Source: Macrostomum hystrix (lineage: Eukaryota; Platyhelminthes; Macrostomidae). Taken from it: a stretch of DNA of 64,000 nucleotides. This document shows, one piece after another, positions 40,749 through 50,975 of the stretch. Under the pieces are notes generated by a model. The model was given only the letters and a program-made list of their open reading frames with translations. It did no database searches and was not told where the DNA came from. The position numbers and the translations under genes are program-made. The first letter of the stretch is position 1, and each line of letters opens with the position of its first letter. The stretch covers positions 19,316,001 to 19,380,000 of the forward strand of contig CATNEN010000038.1 of NCBI GenBank assembly GCA_950097015.1. Reading direction: 5' to 3'.

Positions 40749-41944
40749 TTCAGTTTGGCGACTAGATTCGACTTTAAGTAATTGTTAACGCATTGTTTAA
40801 TACGTAAATCAAACTGAATCTGTACTGAATATAGCTAAAGTTTTTGTATTTACAAGTATTGGATTGTTTAGCAAGATTAGTAAAAGTACAATACATTCCT
40901 GGATAGTTGGCTGGGTTAAAGAAAGTACATTACGTCCCTTGATAGTATTTAGGCTGGTAAATAAAAGTACATGATGTCTCTAAATAGTCAAGCCAGGTTA
41001 ATAAAAGTGCATGCCGTCCCTAGACTGTTAGGCTGGGTTAATAAAAGTACATGCCGTCCCTAGATAGGCTAGGTTAATAAAAGTACATACCGCCCTAGAC
41101 TGTTAGGCTGGGTTAATAAAAGTACATGCCGTCCCTAGATAGGCTTGGTTAATAAAAGTACATGCCGTCCCTAGATTGTTGGGCTAGGTTAATTAAAGAA
41201 CATTACAGCCTTGAATATTTTCTTGCATATTCGATAATAAAATACTTTGCTTTTGCGTGGTTTTTTCACTTATTTATATACTATAATTATATATTCGGGC
41301 TAAGTAAACAAAAGCTAATCGAATATTAGTCTTTATATAACAATCGTAAATATTTTTATGTTTGCATTGAGAAGACTTATTAAACAGAATTTTTTGTTAA
41401 TTTTAATAATTCTCTTGCATTTGTATTCCAATTTTTTGTTGCTTAGTAACTGGTGCCTAAATTTCGTTTATTTTTTTAGAAATCGCTTTCTGTTTAATTA
41501 ATTTACTTTGACTTTGCATTTTGTAAACCATATTAACTTTACTTACTTTACAGTGTCAAAATAAGCCTTCCGTTTATTAGAAAAAAATAAATATTTATTG
41601 TGACAATTTTAATTTGACTGTTAATATTTAACTTTAATGAAAATAAATGTGCTACTTTACTGCCAGTAGGCTAAATAGCATTTTACCTTTCCCCAGTTTT
41701 GCAGTTTTGCTTTTGACCGCATTGAAAAAATCGCAATTTCTATTCTATATAATACGCATTAGAATCTATTTAACTACTTTTTTCTGTTTCGATTAAAAAA
41801 GCAAAAGTATAATTCTTTCTTGCTTATTTACAATCGGTTTCCATTTATATATTCTAGTGAGTAGTGATAAATGGTTTATACCAATGACGATTGTGTTTAG
41901 TGTTTTTTGACTAGAAACATCTTAATTCAAACATTTCATTCCAG
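40749..41944. other. Spacer between KNTC1 and the acyl-CoA dehydrogenase gene
   Basis: The KNTC1 3' flank with a short AATAAA-bearing minisatellite, then AT-rich DNA. The first exon and promoter of the downstream dehydrogenase should lie here, but no convincing initiator exon was found. Confidence 0.4.
40895..41215. repeat. AATAAA-bearing minisatellite downstream of KNTC1
   Basis: About seven imperfect copies containing GGTTAATAAAAGTACATG and CCGTCCCTAGA. Most units carry AATAAA, the canonical poly(A) signal on the plus strand, and no other AATAAA was seen closer to the KNTC1 stop. Confidence 0.85.
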
Positions 41945-44763
41945 GCTTCATTGTCAATTCTAGCTGGACGCAGCTTCTCTCGAGCTGTTTCCAGTTTTTC
42001 ATCTTCAACCGCTGCTGCTGCTGCTGCTGCTAGTGTGAATGACCGATCGCGCACCCTGTCAACCAGTGAGTTGTTACTTGATTTACTTTTTTATGCTAAG
42101 TGAAATTTCGCTATACTATAAGGAATAAAGCAAGGCATAATTTTCTATTAGGCTATTATTGTTGTTGTTGAACCAAAACTTTACAAAAGGGTCTTCGACA
42201 AGAATGGCTTAACTTTTGATTCGAATGGTGGACTTTCACGAAAATCGGTCATTCGGTTTGGGAGCTTTCGTGAAGTAGTCAGTAGGTATTTTAAATGTCA
42301 AGGTAGGTGACCACCGAAGATGGAGATGATGCAGGCACATTCGAATGACATGCTGTTAAATTGTGAAGGCCTGGCAAGGCTGCACTGAGGCATAGTGCTT
42401 ATTCTTGTATAGGGGTGTATGAAATACACTAGCGCCTATGGTAAAAATCTGACTTTTCGCCAGGACCATTGAATACCTCGACGGTTTGAAAAGCTGGCGA
42501 CTTGATTATTGTTTTATGGAATAGTTATATAGTTATATACTCACCGCACGAATTGATACTTCCACTGCAAAGCAATACTATATACCTTAAATGCAAAGGG
42601 CTTCAATTTGTTTGAGATTCGAACTCCCGACCTTTCAGTGATAATGAAGAGATTGATGAATTAATGAATTACAGGCGCTGCTGTCGGCAGCCTCTCAGAC
42701 GAGCCCAACGTGGACCGCCTGTTCACTCCCGAGCACGAGGCAATGCGCGCCACGCTTCGCCGCATCATCGAGCAGGATATTAATCCCTACGTTGACGAAT
42801 GGGAGGCCAAAGAGATTTTCCCGGCTAAGCAGCTGTTTAAAAAGCTCGGCAACGCCGGCCTACTGGGCGTCAATAGGCCGGTTGAGTACGGCGGTCTGGG
42901 CTTGGACTTCTCCTATTCTGTAGCTATAGCTGAGGAATACGGCCGTGTGAACTGCGGCGGCGTACCGATGGCCATCGGCGTGCAGAGCGACATGGCCACG
43001 CCGGCTCTGGCTAGATTCGGCTCGCATGAATTGAAAGAGAAATTTCTCAGGCCCAGCATTGCCGGCGATTTGGTAGCTTGTCTTGGCGTCAGCGAACCAT
43101 CGGCTGGTAGCGATGTGGCTTCCATTAAAACCACCGCTAGGCGTGATGGCGGCGACCTGGTAATATTGGGGCAGGGTCAATATTCCCTTGGCCTTCCCAC
43201 GCATCGCTCTCATTTTTCTAACTCACTTGTTTCACTCCCTATCCATGTACATGTTCCATCCCACCCACCTTGTCTATCTCACCTGTTTCATCTAACCTTA
43301 TCTATCTCACCTGTTTCATCCAACCTTGTCTATCTCACCTGTTTCATCCAACCTTATCTATCTCACCTGTTTCATCCAACCTTGTCTATCTCACCTGTTT
43401 CATCCAACCTTGTCTATCTCACCTGTTTCATCCAACATTGTCTATCTCACCTGTTTCATCCAACCTTGTCTATCTCACCTGTTTCATCCAACCTTATCTA
43501 TCTCACCTGTTTCATCCAACCTTATCTATCTCACCGGTTTCATCCAACCTTGTCTATCTCACCTGTTTCATCCAACCTTATCTAACTCACCTGTTTCATC
43601 CAACCTTGTCTATGTGACCTATTCCTTCTTACCTTATCTATCCATCTCGTCTATCTCACCTGTTTGATCCCATCTCGTCTATCTCACCATTTCTATCCCA
43701 CCTTGTCTTTCTCACCTGTTGCCCTGTTGCATCCATACAATTCCTGTAAGTATTTTTCCTACTCGTAGAAAATTAGCTTCTACCCATCTCTTATTCCCCA
43801 GGTAATAAACGGCGGCAAGATGTGGATCACAAATGGCATGCAAGCCGACTGGATGTGTCTTCTGGCTAACACAGAGACTGACGTTAAAGATCCCTACATG
43901 TCCAAATCCCTAATCTGTCTGCCGTTGGACTTGCCAGGCGTTCAGCGAGCCAAAAAGATTCGCAAAATTGGCATGCACAGCTCTGACACTGCTCAGTTGT
44001 TCTTCGACAATGTCCGGGTGCCAGCTAGCTATATGATTGGCGAGCCCGGCCAGGGATTCATCTATCAGATGCTGCAGTTTCAAGAGGAACGACTATTTGG
44101 CTCGGCTGCCAATTTGCTAGGCCTAGAGCTAATCATACAGGTTTGATGGTTTTGTAGTACTGTTTGTCATAGATAAAATTTTATTATTGATTTAATCAAC
44201 TTACACAGAACCCTGTGTTAGTTTCTAGAGGTTATTCAGAGCGATGCTTTAAGTTTTTCTACAAAATAAGTGACAAAACTCATCGCGTCTACTTACAATG
44301 ATGTCATCAGTAGTTTAATAGGTTAAGTTTACAAATTTTTACCGAAGTCTTCTAAAAATGCTCATTTTAGGAGACTGCCGAGTATGCTCGCCAGCGAAAA
44401 GCGTTCGGCCAATCACTGCTCGACTTTCAGACTGTCCATTTTCGATTAGCCGAACTTCTCACCGAAGTGGAACTATTGCGATCCATGGTCTACAGAGCTA
44501 CCGCTAAGTACATCGCCGGAAATGACGTCACCCTACTGGCGTCTATGGCCAAACTTAAGGCCGGCCGACTAGTCCGCGAAGTGACTGACAGCTGCCTGCA
44601 ATACTGGGGCGGCATGGGCTTCACTGATGAAGTTCGCGTCAGCCGATTCTATCGCGACGGCAGGCTTTTGTCAATCGGAGCCGGGGCCGATGAGGTTATG
44701 CTGTCAATAATTTGCAAGTACATGCGAACCTTACCGAAGCCTGCGAGCTCGGCTAGGAAGTGA
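41945..44763 (+). CDS. Acyl-CoA dehydrogenase, LCAD/IVD-like, probably mitochondrial; 5' end incomplete
   Basis: Visible exons 41945-42065, 42675-43159, 43802-44140 and 44371-44763 agree in phase and give 445 residues. An upstream exon with the ATG must exist, because the first visible exon is open to its acceptor without a Met. That exon is Ser/Arg/Ala-rich without acidic residues until ND, like a mitochondrial transit peptide, and has a GCT-encoded Ala run. The enzyme is a flavoprotein oxidising acyl-CoA to enoyl-CoA and passing electrons to ETF. Motifs: GVSEPSAGSD (FAD/substrate signature), KMWITNG, FDNVRVPASYMIGEPGQGF, ARQRKAFGQ, QYWGGMGF and RFYRDGRLLSIGAG. The position of the C-terminal catalytic Glu of MCAD is Ala (IGAGADE), as in isovaleryl-CoA dehydrogenase, so the base is probably the Glu in FQEERL. 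The substrate is unknown. AATAAA lies at 44962-44967. Confidence 0.88.
42185..42510 (+). repeat. Dispersed repeat, copy in dehydrogenase intron 1
   Basis: Words GGTGACCACCGAAGATGGAG, ATGCAGGCACATTCG, CTGGCAAGG and CATTGAATACCTCGACGG recur in inverted orientation and the same order at 50340-50510. Part of the left side (GGGTCTTCGACAAG...GTGAAGTAG) is also seen at 33395-33507. The class is unknown. Confidence 0.6.
43205..43710. repeat. 28-bp minisatellite, dehydrogenase intron 2
   Basis: About 16 copies built from TATCTCACCTGTTTCATCCA and ACCTTGTC. It starts about 45 bp past the donor at 43160. The open frame of exon 2 runs on into the array, which is why it appears as a longer hybrid frame. 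Confidence 0.92.
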
Positions 44764-45875
44764 CAACATAAATTTATTTGTGCTCATAATTATACTTTTA
44801 CACAAATTTTATCCCGTTCCTCCATATGTCTACTTAGTGACGTCATCGCACGTAGACACTATCGGGTATTTCTTCCATTTTCTAAATTGTAGTAAAAATC
44901 TAATATAGAAGTTAATTGCAAAATGATTTTCGTAACTTATTATCGTGAAAGGTGATCTAATAATAAAAGAAAATTATTGCTAGCCAACTCTTTTTGCTTC
45001 CTACGTGACCAAACAGGAAAATGTCTTTAGCTATTTCAAGTATTGTATGTACTGTATCGCTCTAGAAACGATTAAAAAATGTAATTATATCGCAGAGAAC
45101 TTTTTTTTAATTCTAGATTATATATTAGGCACAGTTTAATTTAATTTTCACAATATCATTGTGGCAAATTTTGTAGATTGATTTGATATTTTTAATACAT
45201 GCGCTTTATTTCTTTAATTGACATTATTGACATGATTTTTATCATAGACTTCATTTATTTGCAGTCCCAAGATACAGCGAAAATGTGTTTTCTACCCTGT
45301 CTGGTCATTTCAGCTTGGTCCTCACCCTGTCTGGTCATTTCTGCTTGGTCCTCACCCTGTCTGGTCATTTCAGTTTGGTCCTCACCCTGTCTGGTCATTT
45401 CTGCTTGGTCCTCACCATTTCTGGTCATTCAATTTGGTCCTCATCATTTCTGGTCATATCAGTTTGGTCCTCCTCATTTCTGGTCATTTCAGTTTGGTCC
45501 TCACCATTTCTGGTCATATCAGTTTGGTCCTCACCATTTCTGGTCATTCAGCTTGTTCATCACCATTTCTGGTCATTCAATTTGGTTCTCACATTTTCTG
45601 GTCATTCAATTTGGTCCTCACCATTTCTGGTCATACAGTTTGGTCCCTGGATCAGTCTTAATCGACATGGCTATGAAATTACAATCATGTCACAATCAGA
45701 CTCAGTAGCAAACTGTACATTTCAGTGATCTGTTCCTGTCGGCAAGGAATAGCTGTGCAGGCAAAGCAGCAGACTAATTGTTTGCAGCTTTAACTTTGCT
45801 CTCGTTTTTCGGTTGATAATCAGCTAGTTTTTTGAGCTGCAAGTGCTCAAACTTCATCCTGTACTTATTGAAATC
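44764..45875. other. Spacer between the dehydrogenase gene and WDR37
   Basis: AT-rich 3' flank, then a minisatellite at 45285-45655, then about 220 bp that should contain the WDR37 promoter and 5' UTR. No gene is seen. Confidence 0.4.
45285..45655. repeat. About 31-bp minisatellite upstream of WDR37
   Basis: About 12 copies with TTTCTGGTCATTTCAGTTTG and GTCCTCACCA; early units read CCCTGTCTGGTCATTTC. Unlike most arrays in the window it is intergenic. Several units contain polypyrimidine-CAG, resembling a 3' splice site. Confidence 0.88.
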
Positions 45876-46558
45876 ATGTCTAGCGAAGAAAGCAGCGGTG
45901 GCGGCGGTTATGGCCATAGAGTGCCGACGATGCAGCAACAGCAGCAGCAGATTTTGGATAGAAAACGACTCACTTCCGGTCTAGATTCCTCCGGCGGTAT
46001 CCGCGGCGGCGGCGGAGGTGGCGAATTGGGCGGATTAACGCCCGAGTTTCGAGTTAAATTTCACAAGATTATGGGCCAATTGGAGGTCGAGATTGAAAAG
46101 GAGGTGCGGAGACAGGTGAGTATGGAGATACGACTGCTTCTAGAAACTAGTACAGTCTAGATCTAGGAACTAGTACAGTCTAGATCTAGGAACTAGTACA
46201 GTCTAGATCTAGGAACTAGTACAGTCTAGATCTAGGAACTAGTACAGCCTAGATCTAGGAACTAGTACAGTCTAGATCTAGGAACTAGTACAGTCTAGAT
46301 CTAGGAACTAGTACAGTCTAGATCTAGGAACTAGTACAGCCTAGATCTAGGAACTAGTACAGCCTAGATCTAGGAACTAGTACAGTCTAGACTTAGGTAC
46401 GGGTTTTGTCCTATTTTATGAAGAGGAATTTCAAACCTGTCGTCTTTATCACCTGTCCGAAAGGTGCGACTGCAGCTGCACAGGCTCGACAAACAGCCGA
46501 CCGAGCAGCCAGACGGCGCCGCCGAAATTTTAGCCAAATCGCACCAGCAACACCAGCC

Positions 46559-46591
<33 letters not shown>

Positions 46592-48408
46592 GAATGCTAT
46601 CTACCAGCGCATCAAAGCGCAATACAAACAGCAGACCAATCGCATTGTGTCCAGCCTGCGCCCTGTGATTCCCTCGCAGCACTGCCAGTTTGTCACCCGG
46701 TTGTTGGGTCACACAGACGGCGTCTGGGGCCTCGCCGCCTTCCCCAGGCGCAATCTGGTGGCCAGCTGCTCTGCCGACGGCACCGCCCGCGTCTGGCTGT
46801 GCAACGATCGCGACAGCTGCTGCCTCATTGAATACCGCGGCCACGCTGGCTCAGTTAATTCCGTCCGGTTTCATCCGTCCTCGGACATTCTGCTGACAGC
46901 TTCTGGCGACACAGCCGCCCACCTCATTCGGCTGCCTAGTCACGACCTGCCAGCGTCGGCCTCTGCTACGGCTGGTGGCTCTGAGCCTTGCAAAGTTATT
47001 AGCGAGCCTGCGCTAGTGTTGTCAGGTGGGCATCTGAATACAGGACCCTACCTGACCTGTACTCACTCCCTAACCTGACCTGTACTCACTCCCTAACCTG
47101 ACCTGTACTCACCCTACCTGACCTGTACTGTCCTATTATCTATTCTCGCTCTGCTCTGTCCTGTACTAAACCTTACAGTAAAGTGGAAGCTGCTTTGTGA
47201 TATTCTGTAGTTTGAAAGTTAAACAAAAAATGCGAAATCACCAAAAAACCTGTCAGGTCATCACACGGCTCCAGTCATTGGTGCCGATTTTATTTACGGC
47301 GGCGAGGTAATCACCGGCTCCTGGGACCGAGTCTGCCCGATGGCCCTATGGAGCGCCGAAACTGGCAAGCTAATACGCATCTACGAAGGTCACGAAGACA
47401 TAATCACCGGTGTAGCCTGCCATCCAGATCGTAGGCTGGCTCTAACTAGCAGCAAGGATGGCTACTTCGGCTTATGGGATCTTAACATGGGCGAGCCGGT
47501 AAGCACTTTAATATCGTTTATTGATTGTTGCAAAAAATATCCTAATATTCGTTGCACCTACTTAGTGACGTCATTATAAATAAGTAGTACGTTTTTATAT
47601 AAAAAATTTTCAGGTCGATCTTCACCTGCACAGAGCCCATTCCGGTGCCGTAACCTGTGCCGCCTTCGCTTCGCCGGAGCGCATTGTCAGCGGCGGCTCC
47701 GATAGAATGCTGCGCCTGTGGGATATGCGCAAACTGTCCACCGCACTCACCACCATCAGATTAGATGCGGCAGTTAATCGCCTAGCTGTGCATCCATATT
47801 ATCCCAGCATAGCCGCTCTACCATTGGACAATCGGCATGTTCAACTGTGCCATCTAGGCGGCAGTAGCAGTGGAACCATCGGCGGTGTCGCCAGTGGTGT
47901 CAACATGGGCGGCGGTGGCGGCGCCGCAATCACCGGCGTCGTAGTCAGCGGCGGAGGCGGAATGCCTTCAGGGGGTGTCGGCATCGGCGGTGCCGGCGGT
48001 GTTAGCGGTGCCGGCGGAGGCATCGTCGGTCTCAGCTCCAGTCTTGGCACCGCAACTTCCGGCGGAGTTGGTGGCGTCGGCTCCGGCTCTATCGGAACCT
48101 GCAGCGGCATCGTAGGCGCCACCGGAGGCGGAGCAGCCGCCGACATCGGCGGAGGTCGCCTGCTGGGTCGGCTGCCTAGGCAGGACGGCAAGTGCGGCCA
48201 TCTGCGATTGGCCAGCGCCGCCTGCTGGGGCGAAGATTCGCACCGATTCAATTTGTTCACGGCCGGCTTCGACTGCCAGATTCTGGCCTGGAAAGTGTCG
48301 CCAGCCTTTCTGCACCAGGCCACACTCGGCGGAGGTGGCGGCGGCGGCGGCGGTAGCGGCGGAGGTGGAGGCGGCAGCGCCCTAGTTTCCGGCCTAGCCG
48401 AGATGTGA
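45876..48408 (+). CDS. WDR37: WD repeat-containing protein 37
   Basis: Four exons, 45876-46115, 46464-47025, 47257-47498 and 47614-48408 (TGA), agree in phase and give 612 residues (human protein about 494). Exon 1 carries a Gln run, Gly-rich stretch and the conserved helical LTPEFRVKFHKIMGQLE segment. Exon 2 carries a CAG-encoded Gln run, the NRIVSS segment and the first WD40 repeats from about residue 160 (LLGHTDGVWGL, GHAGSVNSVRFHPSSD). Exon 3 has ITGSWDR and YEGHEDIITG; exon 4 has SGGSDRMLRLWD, LPLDNRHVQL and FTAGFDCQILAWKV. This order matches WDR37 as I know it, a beta-propeller partner of PACS proteins linked to ER/calcium and developmental phenotypes. A Gly/Ser-rich insertion of about 100 residues (about 430-532) separates two C-terminal blades, and the C-terminus is poly-Gly/Ser. 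These account for the extra length. Confidence 0.9.
46130..46395. repeat. 23-bp minisatellite, WDR37 intron 1
   Basis: About 11 copies of a unit built from CTAGATCTAGGAACTAGTAC. It starts within about 15-20 bp of the donor at 46116. AGATCT and ACTAGT palindromes occur in the unit. Confidence 0.93.
47038..47135. repeat. Short 23-bp minisatellite, WDR37 intron 2
   Basis: Three to four copies of CTGACCTGTACTCACTCCC with TAAC/TACC spacers, starting about 12 bp past the donor at 47026. Confidence 0.8.
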
Positions 48409-48509
48409 ATCGAGTGGAAATGTAGTATTTAATTTATTAATTTACCGCTTTAGGAAATCGCTGCGAGAGTAGTATATAGTAATTGTAAATAATTTACACC
48501 TGTCCCAAT

Positions 48510-48695
48510 TGGATCTAAAGGCTGCGTACGTCAGCTCTGTTCAGTCCATGGACTAACACATTTTTAGCTGGTTGAACTGAAGTGACGTTTGAGTGTCTTG
48601 CTCAATGACACAATCTGTTCCAGTGGAGTCGGGAATCGAACCCCCGACCTTCAAGTTGAGTCCGACGCCTTTACCACTAGGCTAAAATGCACTAA
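48510..48695 (-). mobile_element. SINE family A, minus strand
   Basis: Inverted B box GGAATCGAACC (48632-48642) and inverted A box CCACTAGGCTA (48674-48684), followed leftward by body words including TTCAGTCCATGGACT. Confidence 0.82.
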
Positions 48696-48819
48696 GAAGT
48701 TCATTTGTGTACTTTAGTTTCGATCACATTTTAGTCTTCTTTTCTAAACTTTATCTATCAACTAGCTAGATATCTATCAATAACCGAGCAATATGAATTC
48801 TAGAATATTTAGATAATAC

Positions 48820-49236
48820 ACATTTTTACCGCCTAATTTAGACCAAATTCGTATTCTAAAAAACATTTCATGATAATCAATAAGAGCAGAATCCCTTTTC
48901 TTTCAGAGCCAATTCAATTCAGTCAACGGACTTTTGTCTAAGGTCAATTCTAGTGACAGCATTTTTTGCTTGCCGAAGTTCAATAGAGACAAACTTCCTT
49001 TCAATTCAATCTTAGTCTATGGCTACACGTCCCTTATGCATCCAATCAAACCATTTAATTAAAGTGTTTTCATGGATTTTCCGCAAACTAATTTTCCCTA
49101 AAAATCTGGCCATAGACTATGTTGTTAAATAAAGGGATTCTTATTGATTATCAATATCATGAAGCTATGGGCTAGCTCAGGCTGTCTGAAAAGAAATTCC
49201 GAATGCGAATTTGGTCAAAATAAGGCGGTAAGGTGT
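48820..49236. mobile_element. Imperfect inverted-repeat element, MITE-like
   Basis: Left arm 48820-48898 (words TTACCGCCTAATTTAGACC, CATGATAATCAATAAGAG, AGAATCCCTTT) is mirrored by the right arm 49130-49236 (AAAGGGATTC, TTATTGATTATCAATATCAT, GGTCAAAATAAGGCGGTAA). The centre is about 230 bp with a small second palindrome (AGTCTATGGC...GCCATAGACT). No target duplication was found. Confidence 0.6.
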
Positions 49237-50339
49237 ATAAGTCAGTGCTTGTTGTCATATTTCTATTCCGATATGCGAATGCATCGTTGTATCAGTGTAG
49301 TTCATATGATTTAGCGAATTCTAGGCAATAGATTAGTCTGTGCCCCCTGTTCTGTTCTGCAAATTTAGCGCTTCAACTCGTTGTTTTCTTTTCATTTACA
49401 TGTTGACTGTTAATTGTGATGGTCATAGTAACAGTAGTATATAATATGTGGTTGTCATTCAAAATAATTATTTTCTTTAATTACACCATAAGCAAGTATT
49501 GCATTCACACGCACAATGGATATGCAATAATATTTCATAGTCATATTGTTAAGTGCTTCTTTTTTGGTCGGCAATAGATTAGCGAATTAAAATAACAATT
49601 ACTAAATGCGCTGTTTTCGTTGCTTGCTTGCTTGCCGCTTCTAATTGCTTTCACAAAGTTCAAAGAACAAAGAAATCATTATTTATTATTATCTCTTCCT
49701 GCAATGTTCATAGCTCTTTTAGTGCAACTGTGCTGAATCTGCTATTTAACCTTCGTTGCCCAGTTGGTACTGTTCAGTCCATGGACTAACCATGCTACAA
49801 GGTCAAAAGTTCGAGTCTCTTGGTCTCCCATAGTTAGAGCCAGAAGCTTAGAAGAGTGCAATTCTGGGTTTAACAGCAGATTGTGTCGCACAAAACAAGT
49901 CCCAAAGAGTATTCGACAAATTGAAAGTATTGATTTTTCTTGCTGCATCTAGTCACAATCGCTAATTGTCCTGTATATTCTATTTAAACATTGATTTAGA
50001 ATCATTCACACAGGCGCCTACGAGTATTTCTCTAAGCTGTTATCCAGCACACACAAATTTCTCATCGCTGCTGATAATTCCGACGCAACAAAGACACCTA
50101 ATTATTTGGTCCGCATTATCTGTTCAGCCAGAAAGTCACAGCTGGCTTTTTTTTTTAAATAAAAGTTGAAGTCACAAATCAACTTATTCTGTATATTCTG
50201 ACAACAAGGTGTTGTACTTTAAGCAATCGTGTAACTATTTTTTTTCTTGTTCTTTTGCACGTCAGCACATAACAGTTAAACTACCAGGGCTCCCAGACAC
50301 ATTTTTGTGCTGCAACCGAACTGGGCAACGCAAGCACGC

Positions 50340-50510
50340 ATGAACCAAGAATCAAGTCGACCGTCGAGATATTCAATGGGTCAGATAATTCCCATAACTG
50401 TTTCCCAAGGCCGCCTCAGTGCGACCTTGCCAGACTTTTAAAATTCACCCGAATGTGCCTGCCTCATCTCCGTCTTCGGTGGTCACCTAGCTTTATCTAG
50501 ACGGATTTGC
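50340..50510 (-). repeat. Dispersed repeat, second copy
   Basis: Inverted relative to 42185-42510, with the same word order (CACCGAAGACGGAGATGA, CAGGCACATTCG, CTGGCAAGGTCGCACTGAG, CATTGAATATCTCGACGG on the minus strand). Confidence 0.6.
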
Positions 50511-50865
50511 TGGATCTTCAATGGCTACAACAGGTGGAACTAGGCCACTATGTACACCCTGGCGCGTAACGAAGTCTTCTAAATAATCTAATTTCATAAG
50601 TCTAAATTAGGCGCAGCTCAACCAATGTCAACCAATCAGTCGCCACCCAACGCTGTTAGCATTCAGGATCTGCCAAAAAAATCCGGAACTACTTCCCTCT
50701 AGGTATAAAAACGGGCGCAAAATGGTTTGGTACTGTTCAATATGGGCCATTAACACTGAGTTAGTATTATTTATTAAATAAAATGAAAAAGTAATGAATA
50801 TTCATACCAGTTACCTGCAGAAAAATATTTCATACAGACACTCTTGTCAATTCCATTCGTAATCC

Positions 50866-50871
50866 TTTATT
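50866..50871 (-). promoter_or_regulatory. Poly(A) signal of RPL4
   Basis: TTTATT on the plus strand reads AATAAA on the coding strand, about 105 bp past the RPL4 stop codon. Confidence 0.6.
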
Positions 50872-50975
50872 ATTTCGCTCTCATTACAGTATATTTTAGC
50901 AACAAAAAGATTGCCGCCTACAACGATTCAAATGTCTAGTTAGCGTTTCTCTAGAACTCAATTCAACTTCTGAAA

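Larger units (their letters stand above)
48409..50865. other. Convergent intergenic region between WDR37 and RPL4
   Basis: Holds a minus-strand SINE A, an imperfect inverted-repeat element (48820-49236), degenerate SINE-like words near 49750-49830 (TTCAGTCCATGGACTAACC), and one copy of a dispersed repeat (50340-50510). No gene is recognised; short open frames at 49742-50169 look spurious. Confidence 0.45.
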
